This document shows positions 22,295 through 29,696 of a stretch of 46,541 bases of DNA, piece by piece. A model generated the notes under the pieces. That model ran no database searches and was not told where the DNA came from. It saw only the letters and a program-made list of their open reading frames with translations. The number at the start of each line of letters is the position of its first letter. Position 1 is the stretch's first letter. A program made the position numbers and the translations under genes. Source of the DNA: Defluviitaleaceae bacterium (GTDB lineage Bacteria; Bacillota; Clostridia; Lachnospirales; WRAX01); assembly GCA_009784615.1 (NCBI GenBank), contig WRBJ01000012.1, positions 1 to 46,541 of the forward strand, written 5' to 3'.

Positions 22295-23949
22295 TGCCTT
22301 CACAAAATTACATTTTAGATTACTACAGCGAGTTAAAAAGCGGTAAAGCTATTGCGGGTAAGTTAGTACATACCGTGTATGAGACAATTTTAGAACATTT
22401 AGAATGTGGCGAATATTTTTACGATACAAAAAAAGCATATAAGGCTATAACCTTTATTGAAAACTATTGTCGACACAGCAAGGGACGCAATGACCTTTTA
22501 AAACTTGAAAGTTGGCAAAAAGCCGCTATTGCTTCAATTTTTGGTCTTGTTGATGAATATGGTTTAAGGGTATACCGTGAAGTATTTATTGTGGTTGCTC
22601 GTAAAAATGGGAAATCTTTATTAATGGCGGCAATTGCGTCGTATGCGGCGTTTTTAGATGGCGAGTATGGCGGCGAGATTTATTGTCTTGCTACAAAGTT
22701 AGACCAAACTGAACACGTTTGGAGTTCTCTAATGCAGATTATCGAAAAAGAGCCGTTGTTAAAAATTAGGACGAAAAAGCGCAAAAATGATATTTATATC
22801 GAAGAAAGCAATACTGTCATAAAGCCGCTTGTTTTTAGTCCGAAATCTTCTGACGGTTTTAATTTGAGTTTAGCCATAAACGACGAGTTGCACGCTTGGG
22901 CGGGAAATCGTGGATTAATGCTTTATAACGTCATCACTTCGGGCTTGGGGTCTAGGTTGCAACCGCTCGTAATATCTATAAGCACGGCAGGACACGAAAA
23001 CGACGGTATATATGACGAGATAATGCGGCGTTCTAGCCGTTTTTTAAATCGTGATAGCCGTGAAAGGCGATTGTTGTCGATTATTTATATGATTGACGAC
23101 CCTTTGAAATGGAATGATTTAGGCGAAATTGCCAAAGCTAATCCGAATTTGGACGTGTCTGTACCGACATCATATTTTGAAAATGAAATTGCAAAAGCTG
23201 AAGCCGAACCGAACCACAAACGTGAGTTTTTAATGAAATATTGCAACATAAAACAGTCGCAGACTGTGGCGTGGCTTGATAATCGCTTGCTTGAAGCGGC
23301 AAAAGCCAACAAAACCCTTGAAGATTTTAGGGGATGTTATGGCGTGGGCGGCTTCGACCTTTCACAATCGGGCGACCTTACCGCCGCAAGTATTGCCATT
23401 GAAAAGGGCGGCAAGATATACACATTTTGTCAATTTTATATGCCTAAAAATAGAATACAGGAAGCCATACAAGAGGACAATGTACCTTATGACCTTTATG
23501 TGCGTGAAGGCATACTAAAACTTTCGGGCGAAAATATGGTTGATTATAGAGATATATATGATTGGTTTGTGGATTTAAAAGAAAATAAAGAAATTTATTT
23601 GCTTAAAATTGGTTACGACCGATATGCGGCGGGACACCTTTTAGTAGACCTTAAAACATATGGTTTTCATTTGGACGACGTTTGGCAAGGCGAAAACCTT
23701 GCACCCGTTATACGTGAGTTTGAAGGGTCTATAAAAGACGGTGATTTTTATATAGTGAATAATAATTTGCTTAAAGCGCATTTGTTAAATGTTACTATGA
23801 AGCACAACCTAGAAAAGCGCACTTTTAGACCCGTTAAAATCGAAAAACGAAAGCGCATTGACGGTTTTGTAGCTGTTATTAATGCGCTGACTGTAAGACA
23901 AAAATATTATGGTGAAATTAGTGGAATGTTGAAAAATGAGGGTAGGTGA
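22294..23949 (+). CDS. terL: Terminase large subunit
   Basis: The 551-aa packaging motor. The ATPase has Walker A ARKNGKS at 102-108 and a Walker B-like LAINDELHAW near 190. The nuclease half includes GVGGFDLSQSGDLTA, with an acidic metal-binding residue, and the C-terminal region is conserved (FDGF-like, KRIDGFVAVINAL). This HK97/P27-associated type cleaves and pumps DNA into the prohead. It overlaps terS by one base and is followed by the portal. Confidence 0.95.
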   Translation: MPSQNYILDYYSELKSGKAIAGKLVHTVYETILEHLECGEYFYDTKKAYKAITFIENYCRHSKGRNDLLKLESWQKAAIASIFGLVDEYGLRVYREVFIVVARKNGKSLLMAAIASYAAFLDGEYGGEIYCLATKLDQTEHVWSSLMQIIEKEPLLKIRTKKRKNDIYIEESNTVIKPLVFSPKSSDGFNLSLAINDELHAWAGNRGLMLYNVITSGLGSRLQPLVISISTAGHENDGIYDEIMRRSSRFLNRDSRERRLLSIIYMIDDPLKWNDLGEIAKANPNLDVSVPTSYFENEIAKAEAEPNHKREFLMKYCNIKQSQTVAWLDNRLLEAAKANKTLEDFRGCYGVGGFDLSQSGDLTAASIAIEKGGKIYTFCQFYMPKNRIQEAIQEDNVPYDLYVREGILKLSGENMVDYRDIYDWFVDLKENKEIYLLKIGYDRYAAGHLLVDLKTYGFHLDDVWQGENLAPVIREFEGSIKDGDFYIVNNNLLKAHLLNVTMKHNLEKRTFRPVKIEKRKRIDGFVAVINALTVRQKYYGEISGMLKNEGR

Positions 23950-23953
23950 TAAT

Positions 23954-25222
23954 ATGGAATTTTTGCGTAAAATAGGTATTTTTAGACGATTTGCGAAAGA
24001 TGCACGCATACCAAGCAAAAAAGAAATTAAAAATTTCTTTGATTTATTTGAAGGTTATACCCCAGCGTGGACTAATGCGCCCGAAGCATTATATGAAATG
24101 GAGCTTATAAGGTCGGCAATTGGTTCTTTTGCGTTATTTGTAAGCAAATTAAGTCCCGAGGTTAGAGGGCAAGCGTTGGCACATATGGATTTACAATGGC
24201 AAATTGCTATTAATCCATTTATGGAAACGTCTAAATTTCTTTACAGAGTAGCCACAATTTTATCAGTCGAAAATAATGTTTTTATCATCCCTGTACACGA
24301 CGCAAGCGGGCGTTTGGTCGGATTTTATCCGCTTTTGCCTAGAAATTGCGAAATTGTAGATTATGAAGGTGTTAGATATTTACGTTATACATTTTCAGAC
24401 GGAAAGCGGGCGGCAATAGAATTTGAAAGGGTTGGCATATTAAACAATTTTCAGTATGGAAGCGACTTTTTCGGCGAAAGTAATCACGCATTAAAGACCA
24501 CAATGCAATTGATACACACAAATAACCAAGGCATCATTAACGGCGTTAAATCGTCCGCAAATATACGTTTTATAGGAAAAATCGCCAATATGATTAGCCC
24601 TGAAGATATAAAAAAAGAGCGTGATAGGTTTTCGGCTGAAAACCTATCCGAGGACAACAAAAGCGGGATGATGATATATGACAATAAATTTACTGATGTA
24701 GAACAAGTTAAAAGCCAGCCTTTTACTGTAAATGCGCCGCAGATGAAGCAAATTACTGAAAATGTATACCGTTATTTTGGAACAAATGAAAAGATATTGC
24801 AAAATGACTATGACGAGGATGGTTTTAATGCGTATTATCAAGGTAAAATTGAGCCATTCGCCATACAACTATCTTTAGTCTTAACAAGAATGACGTATAC
24901 AGAGCGGCAGATTGCGCACGGGAACCGCATTATTTTTTCGTTGAGCAGATTAGAATATGCAAGCAATCGGATAAAAGCGCAATTATCTACAACTTTTTTT
25001 GACCGTGGCTTGCTTAACCGTGCGGATATTTTGACAAAATTATGGGGCTTGCCCGCCCCTAAAGATGGCGACGCTGAAACATATTTCATACGCAAGGAAT
25101 ACATACGTCTTGAAGATTTAGGGAAGGAGCTGGACTATAATGCCAAAAACGCAGGGCAGGGAATACAGGGCAATGACGAACCCGTTAACGACGCAGACAC
25201 AGGCGCACACAAAGAGATTTGA
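23954..25222 (+). CDS. Portal protein (HK97-like)
   Basis: A 422-aa portal subunit forming the dodecameric gate for DNA. WTNAPEALYEMELIRSAIGS at the start, and PFTVNAPQMKQ and YYQGKIEPFAIQLS later, match the family layout (stem and crown after about residue 240). AGGTGATAAT supports ATG 23954. It overlaps the protease gene by 83 bp. Confidence 0.93.
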   Translation: MEFLRKIGIFRRFAKDARIPSKKEIKNFFDLFEGYTPAWTNAPEALYEMELIRSAIGSFALFVSKLSPEVRGQALAHMDLQWQIAINPFMETSKFLYRVATILSVENNVFIIPVHDASGRLVGFYPLLPRNCEIVDYEGVRYLRYTFSDGKRAAIEFERVGILNNFQYGSDFFGESNHALKTTMQLIHTNNQGIINGVKSSANIRFIGKIANMISPEDIKKERDRFSAENLSEDNKSGMMIYDNKFTDVEQVKSQPFTVNAPQMKQITENVYRYFGTNEKILQNDYDEDGFNAYYQGKIEPFAIQLSLVLTRMTYTERQIAHGNRIIFSLSRLEYASNRIKAQLSTTFFDRGLLNRADILTKLWGLPAPKDGDAETYFIRKEYIRLEDLGKELDYNAKNAGQGIQGNDEPVNDADTGAHKEI

Positions 25223-25751
25223 CACAGATTATTACGTAGAAGGCTATGCAACTACCTTTAACACGCCTTACCCGATATATGAATTTGAAGGATTGATATA
25301 CTATGAAATTGTTGATAGAAATGCCTTTGACGGTGCTGATTTATCGGACGTTATAATGCAATATGACCACGAAGGGAAGGTTTTAGCGCGTACAAGAAAT
25401 AACACATTAGGGATTGAAGCCACGCAAAGCGGGCTTTTAATTTTTGCAGACCTTTCTAAAAGCAGTGCGGCGATTGAACTTTATAACGAAGTACAACAAC
25501 GCTTGGTCGATAGGATGTCTTTAGGTTTTAAAGTGCTAGAAGATAGCTACAATAAGGAAACACGCACACGCACAATTTTAAAATTTAAAAAGGTATATGA
25601 CGTTAGTGCGGTTAGTTATCCCGCTAATGACAATACTGATATATCCGTTCGCTCCTTTTTTGACGGAGTGATTGAAAAAGAGAAGCGGGATGCGCTAGAG
25701 CGGGAAAAGCAATTAAAACTATTAAAAATGAGATTGGAGTGTTCGAGATGA
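25140..25751 (+). CDS. Prohead maturation protease (HK97 family)
   Basis: A 203-aa serine protease (U35/S78). Probable catalytic residues are H77 in QYDHEG and S127 in RMSLGF, with an acidic residue nearby and the conserved VSYPAN strand after. It cleaves the N-terminal delta domain of the capsid protein. The ATG has GAAGGAG upstream, inside the portal gene. Confidence 0.92.
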   Translation: MPKTQGREYRAMTNPLTTQTQAHTKRFDTDYYVEGYATTFNTPYPIYEFEGLIYYEIVDRNAFDGADLSDVIMQYDHEGKVLARTRNNTLGIEATQSGLLIFADLSKSSAAIELYNEVQQRLVDRMSLGFKVLEDSYNKETRTRTILKFKKVYDVSAVSYPANDNTDISVRSFFDGVIEKEKRDALEREKQLKLLKMRLECSR

Positions 25752-26998
25752 AGAAAAACATCAAAATGAATTTGCAATTTTTTAGCAACGACCGTGTGCA
25801 AGAAATAGAAGCACGGTTTGACGCAATTGCGCACGAGATAGAAGCTAGGGGCGACGAACTTACTGTGGAACAAATGACGGCTTTTAGCGCAGAAATTGCC
25901 ACATTAAAAACGGAGCGTTCGGGGCTTCAAACTGGGCTTGAGCAACGCAATGCATTATTGGCTTCTATTGGTGAAGGAAGGGCGGCGGGTTCTAGGGTCG
26001 TACAAAGTTTTCCAAACCCTGCCGCAGTCGGCGAAAGTCGTTCGGCGGAAACTGCCGACATAACCGAAAGTATCGAGTATAGAACGGCGTTTATGAATAA
26101 TATTTTGCGTGGTACAGAAATACCCGAAGAACTTAGGGCGGACGCAACAACGTCTACAACTGATGTTGGGTCTGTAATTCCTGCCCCTGTGCTTAATCGC
26201 ATAATTGAGAAAATGGAAGCCGTAGGGATGATTTTGCCGCTGGTTACACGCACGTCGTATAAGGGTGGCTTGGGAATACCAATATCCACCGTTAAGCCTG
26301 TGGCGACTTGGGTTGGCGAAGGTGAAGGGTCTGATAAACAAAAGCTAGCTACTGGTAATGTTTCTTTTAACTATTTCAAATTACGTTGCAAGGTGGCTGT
26401 TTCTTTTGAAGTCGATGTAATGTCATTGGCTATTTTTGAAACTATGCTTGTAAATGCCATTGTAAAAGCAATGGTTAAAGCAATGGAGCAAGCCATAATT
26501 TCGGGCGATGGAGTTGGTAAACCAACAGGAATTTTAACAGAAACCCCGCCAGCGGAGCAAGAAATAGAAGTTGATGAGCTTACATACGAAACATTGACAG
26601 AAGCCGAGGGGGCATTACCTGTAGAATATGAAAATGATGCGGTTTGGTGTATGACCAAAAAGACGTTTATGCGTTTTTTGAGTATGACGGATGCCACAGG
26701 ACAGCCTATAGCACGTGTTGATTACGGCATAGGCGGAAAACCTATGCGTATATTGCTTGGTCGTTCTGTAGTGCTATGTAATTATTTGGCAACATTTAGT
26801 CCTACAGTTGCGGCGGGTACGAAATTTGCATTTTTGTTTGATTTTTCGGACTATATTTTTAACACTAATTTTGCAATGGGCATTAAAAAGTATATGGATA
26901 ATGATAACGACGACCAAGTGACGAGAGCGATAACGCTTGCGGATGGTAAAGTGGTCGATAACGGTTCGCTTGTCGTGCTTAAAAAGGCGGCTTCTTAA
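25748..26998 (+). CDS. Major capsid protein (HK97 fold)
   Basis: A 416-aa protein. The first 115 or so residues are a coiled-coil delta/scaffold region (IEARFDAIAHEIEARGDEL). The HK97 core follows, with VGMILPLVTRT and QAIISGDGVGKPTGIL. ATG 25748 is the likely start, 9 nt after GGAG, rather than the in-frame GTG at 25739. It is the most abundant structural protein expected. Confidence 0.95.
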   Translation: MKKNIKMNLQFFSNDRVQEIEARFDAIAHEIEARGDELTVEQMTAFSAEIATLKTERSGLQTGLEQRNALLASIGEGRAAGSRVVQSFPNPAAVGESRSAETADITESIEYRTAFMNNILRGTEIPEELRADATTSTTDVGSVIPAPVLNRIIEKMEAVGMILPLVTRTSYKGGLGIPISTVKPVATWVGEGEGSDKQKLATGNVSFNYFKLRCKVAVSFEVDVMSLAIFETMLVNAIVKAMVKAMEQAIISGDGVGKPTGILTETPPAEQEIEVDELTYETLTEAEGALPVEYENDAVWCMTKKTFMRFLSMTDATGQPIARVDYGIGGKPMRILLGRSVVLCNYLATFSPTVAAGTKFAFLFDFSDYIFNTNFAMGIKKYMDNDNDDQVTRAITLADGKVVDNGSLVVLKKAAS

Positions 26999-27019
26999 TG
27001 AATTTTAGGAGGTGCGTCG

Positions 27020-27343
27020 GTGCTTAAAGATGATGTAAAAGTTGCCTTGCGTTTGAAAACGGGCGCATTTGATAATGAAGTTTTAGGGCTTATAGCCGCC
27101 GCAAAGGCAGATTTGCGATTGGCGGGGGTTGTTTTTGATGACCTAGACGAAACCGAAACAACCGACGGCGAAAATGTGTCCGAAACTATCACAAATGGTT
27201 ATGACCCGCTTATAAAAATGGCGATAATTTTATATTGCAAAACGCATTTTGGGCAACACGACCCGCAGGGGCGATTTTTGAACGCCTATTTGTATCAAAA
27301 AAGAGCTTTATGTTTGGCGGGTGATTATAATGCCGTGGAGTGA
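27020..27343 (+). CDS. Head-tail connector (gp6-like DNA packaging protein)
   Basis: A 107-aa helical protein (VALRLKTGAFDNEVLGLIAA and PLIKMAIILYCKTHFGQHDP), the usual connector ring component after the capsid gene. GTG start behind AGGAGGTGCG. It contains NVSETITN encoded by the dispersed DNA repeat at 27172-27197, within a variable acidic loop. Confidence 0.85.
   Translation: MLKDDVKVALRLKTGAFDNEVLGLIAAAKADLRLAGVVFDDLDETETTDGENVSETITNGYDPLIKMAIILYCKTHFGQHDPQGRFLNAYLYQKRALCLAGDYNAVE
27172..27197 (+). repeat. Copy 3 of dispersed 26-bp repeat
   Basis: AAATGTGTCCGAAACTATCA and the next six bases match the parA copy at 25 of 26 positions. It encodes NVSETITN in the same frame as there. Confidence 0.85.
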
Positions 27344-27662
27344 TGAAATAACGCTTATACACGCCGATTTTAACAATGCATTAGATGATGACGGTTTTAG
27401 TGCGCCACGGCTTGGTGGACACATCACAATCTACGCAAGTAAAAAGTCCGTGGGTTTTAATGAATTTTTTAAGGCGAAACAGGCGGGGTATACGGAGCAA
27501 ATGAAATTTGACGTATATACAGCTGAGTACGAAGGGCAGACCATAGCTGAGTATGATGGTAAGCTATACCGCATTTTGCGCACGTATATAGACCCGAAAA
27601 CCAGCGGCGAGTATACGGAATTGACATTATCTGACCTTAAAGAAAAGGGGGCGGCAAGATGA
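27330..27662 (+). CDS. Head closure / head-tail adaptor protein
   Basis: A 110-aa beta-rich protein (MPWSDEITLIHADFNNALDD). Its position and size fit the head-tail joining (SPP1 gp16-like) protein. It contains VDGKLYRILRTY-like strands (YDGKLYRILRTYID). It overlaps the connector gene by 14 bp and the next gene by 4 bp. Confidence 0.78.
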   Translation: MPWSDEITLIHADFNNALDDDGFSAPRLGGHITIYASKKSVGFNEFFKAKQAGYTEQMKFDVYTAEYEGQTIAEYDGKLYRILRTYIDPKTSGEYTELTLSDLKEKGAAR

Positions 27663-28108
27663 GTTTTAAACCCGATTTTGCGGGATTAGAAGAAATTGAA
27701 AAAATGCTTCTTGATAACGCTGAAGCCGCTAGAAAGTACGCCGTGCCAATTTTGCGAGCTGGTGCGGAAAAGGTCGCTGATGCGCAAAATGCGCAATTGC
27801 GCAGTATGTCATTTTCCGACCGTAGTACAGGCGAGCTTGCGGGGTCTGTGAAGGTCGGCAAGGTCGAGCCAAACCGTGGCGGGTTAGGCATACAGGTAAA
27901 TGTATACCCGCACGGCTACCAAAAGCACGGCTTTACACGAAAAAATCAGCGTAGCCTTGTATCTAATGCGCACGTCGGTTTTATGTTTGAATATGGCACG
28001 AGCAAAATGTCCGCCCGTCCTTGGCGGGCGCAAGCTGACAAAGCGGCGAGGGAAGCGGCGGAAAATGCAATGTCGGAAAAATGGAGAGAGGTGTCGGCGG
28101 GTGAGTAG
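27659..28108 (+). CDS. Tail completion protein (HK97 gp10 family)
   Basis: A 149-aa protein with GFMFEYGTSKMSARPWRAQA, the HK97-gp10 signature (a GTS-x-Pro/Ala-Arg-Pro motif near the C-terminus), and a helical N-terminus. It joins the connector to the tail tube. It overlaps its neighbours at both ends. Confidence 0.9.
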   Translation: MSFKPDFAGLEEIEKMLLDNAEAARKYAVPILRAGAEKVADAQNAQLRSMSFSDRSTGELAGSVKVGKVEPNRGGLGIQVNVYPHGYQKHGFTRKNQRSLVSNAHVGFMFEYGTSKMSARPWRAQADKAAREAAENAMSEKWREVSAGE

Positions 28109-28454
28109 CGAAAATAGTGGCGTTGACGCTATTTTAATGTCAACACTTGCCGATTTGGGTATTGCTGGCGGTCGCTTGAAATTCGACGGTGAAGCCGATA
28201 CATATTTTACTTTTCAAATAATTTCGGGTGATGAACGGGCTTTTGCGGATGACGACGGAAATGCATACGAGCATTTTTATCGTGTGGATTTATTTTCACG
28301 CAAAAATTATAACACTTTGCTTGGCAATATGAAAAAGGCGTTAAAAAATGCGGGATTTTATGGAATTTCTGTCAATGCCGAGATTTGGGAAAAGGACACA
28401 GGATATTATCACGTGTCGCTAGATGTTTACTATATGGAAGATGTAAAGGAGTGA
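28101..28454 (+). CDS. Tail terminator-like protein
   Basis: A 117-aa alpha/beta protein (SGVDAILMSTLADLGIAGGR). ERAFADDDGNAYEHFYRVDL and DTGYYHVSLDVYYMED match the tail-terminator (DUF3168/minor tail U-like) layout. GTG 28101 behind AGAGGTG is preferred over the long upstream open frame, which overlaps the gp10 gene. It caps the tail at its head end. Confidence 0.75.
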   Translation: MSSENSGVDAILMSTLADLGIAGGRLKFDGEADTYFTFQIISGDERAFADDDGNAYEHFYRVDLFSRKNYNTLLGNMKKALKNAGFYGISVNAEIWEKDTGYYHVSLDVYYMEDVKE

Positions 28455-28458
28455 TTAA

Positions 28459-29040
28459 ATGGCTACTATAGGTTTACGAGATTTGTATATTGCGCCCATA
28501 ACGCAAGATAAAGACGGAAAAGTCGCTTATGGCGAACCCACGAGGTTAGCCAAAGCTATACAAGCGCAATTGGCTGTAACGGTTGCTGAAGCTACGCTAT
28601 ATGCTGATGACGCTGTAGACGCAAAAGTAAAAGAATTTGTAAGTGCATTATTGACGCTTGGTATTAACGACCTAGAACCACAAAAGCAAGCCTTAATTTT
28701 AGGGCAGACAATGGATGATGATGGTGTCGTTTTTGCGGGCGAGGATGACGAGCCACCGCATTTCGCCGTTGGCTTTAGAGCTAGAAAAACAGGCGGCTTG
28801 TATAGGTATGTTTGGTTTTACGATGCAATGTTTGGCATACCTAACGAGGATTACAATACTAAAGGCGAAAGTATAACTTTTAATACGCCGTCTATCGTTG
28901 GGACTATTATTAAGCGTTGGGATGGACTTTGGAAAGCCGATTACGTCGGCAAGCCCGACGACCCTATTGCGAAAGTATGGTTTAAAACTGTGCGTGAGCC
29001 GAACACAGCCACACCAACAGAGCCGCCAACTGAACCATAA
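28459..29040 (+). CDS. Major tail (tube) protein, phi13-like
   Basis: A 193-aa protein with MATIGLRDLYIAPITQDKDG and the family core (LAVTVAEATLYADDAV, HFAVGFRARKTGGLYRYVWF). It forms the tail tube. The C-terminus is a short Thr/Pro tail (TATPTEPPTEP). A terminator-like hairpin follows. Confidence 0.92.
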   Translation: MATIGLRDLYIAPITQDKDGKVAYGEPTRLAKAIQAQLAVTVAEATLYADDAVDAKVKEFVSALLTLGINDLEPQKQALILGQTMDDDGVVFAGEDDEPPHFAVGFRARKTGGLYRYVWFYDAMFGIPNEDYNTKGESITFNTPSIVGTIIKRWDGLWKADYVGKPDDPIAKVWFKTVREPNTATPTEPPTEP

Positions 29041-29063
29041 AATTTAATATGAAGGGAGCGAAG

Positions 29064-29096
29064 GGAAAGACCGCAAATGCGGTCTTTCCTAATTTT
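29064..29096 (+). terminator. Hairpin after the tail tube gene
   Basis: GGAAAGACCGC (29064-29074), loop AAAT, GCGGTCTTTCC (29079-29089), then TAATTTTT. It resembles an intrinsic terminator inside the late operon and probably lowers expression of the genes after the abundant tube protein. Confidence 0.75.
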
Positions 29097-29097
29097 T

Positions 29098-29511
29098 ATG
29101 GAAAAACAAATTAATAATTTGATACCGATAACGCTAGATAAAGAGCGGCACGTATATTTTTCTTTTGATGTGCTAGAAAAATTACAAGAAAAGGTTGGCG
29201 ACCTTACGAAACTTGGGGAACACATAGAAAAAATGGCATTTTTAAGGTGGCTTTTAACCTTGCTTTTAAACGAAGGAGCGGCGTATATAAAATTTGTTGC
29301 TGATGGCACGGAAAGCGGTGCAGAGATTTTAACGGAGCGACAAGTTGGGTTAATAATAGGAGCGGCGGATTTGGCGCAAAAAAGCCTTATCGAAACTATT
29401 TTTAAGGCATTTAATGCGGCTTTTAAGAAGAAAGGCGAGATTGACAAAGAAAAAGATTTTGATGATGAGGACGAGGACGAAAAAGAGGGAAACGAGATAG
29501 CGGGCGAATAG
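29098..29511 (+). CDS. Tail assembly chaperone, short form (G-like)
   Basis: A 137-aa protein (MEKQINNLIPITLDKERHVY), helical, with an acidic end (DDEDEDEKEGNE). Its place between tube and tape measure fits lambda gpG-type chaperones. ATG 29098 lies right after the hairpin and has no clear ribosome site; an in-frame ATG at 29077 is inside the hairpin. A -1 frameshift near its end makes the longer GT form. Confidence 0.82.
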   Translation: MEKQINNLIPITLDKERHVYFSFDVLEKLQEKVGDLTKLGEHIEKMAFLRWLLTLLLNEGAAYIKFVADGTESGAEILTERQVGLIIGAADLAQKSLIETIFKAFNAAFKKKGEIDKEKDFDDEDEDEKEGNEIAGE

Positions 29512-29696
29512 ATTTCGCCCGCTTTTTATATATCGGCGTTACTTTGCTTGGTTTTTCTGAAAAAGAATTTTGGAAAATGACACCGCTGAAAGTGCTGACC
29601 CTTTTTCGTGTTCACTGTGAATTTAACCCCGATAGGTTTAAGCCAATAAAGCCCGTCGGCGTTGATGATATTGACATTGCGCTAGGGGGTTTATAG
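29098..29696 (+). CDS. Tail assembly chaperone, frameshifted GT form
   Basis: The predicted fusion of 199 aa is 132 residues in frame 0 up to the AAC at 29491-29493, then 67 residues in the -1 frame to TAG at 29694-29696. The second part reads FARFLYIGVTLLGFSEKEFW and FRVHCEFNPDRFKPIKP, as in T-domain proteins of Firmicute phages. It has no start or ribosome site of its own. The stop abuts the tape-measure ATG. The G:GT ratio is expected to control tail assembly on the tape measure. Confidence 0.85.
29487..29523 (+). promoter_or_regulatory. Programmed -1 frameshift signal
   Basis: Slippery heptamer G-GGA-AAC (29487-29493) in frame with gene G. A spacer of 5 nt follows, then a perfect 10-bp stem AGCGGGCGAA (29499-29508), loop TAGAT, TTCGCCCGCT (29514-29523). 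This is the textbook arrangement; lambda uses GGGAAAG. Confidence 0.88.

Noticed and set aside
29049-29114. A 21-codon ORF before the tail chaperone gene
   Set aside because: It only crosses the terminator hairpin and overlaps the chaperone start. There is nothing to support translation beyond a purine-rich stretch.
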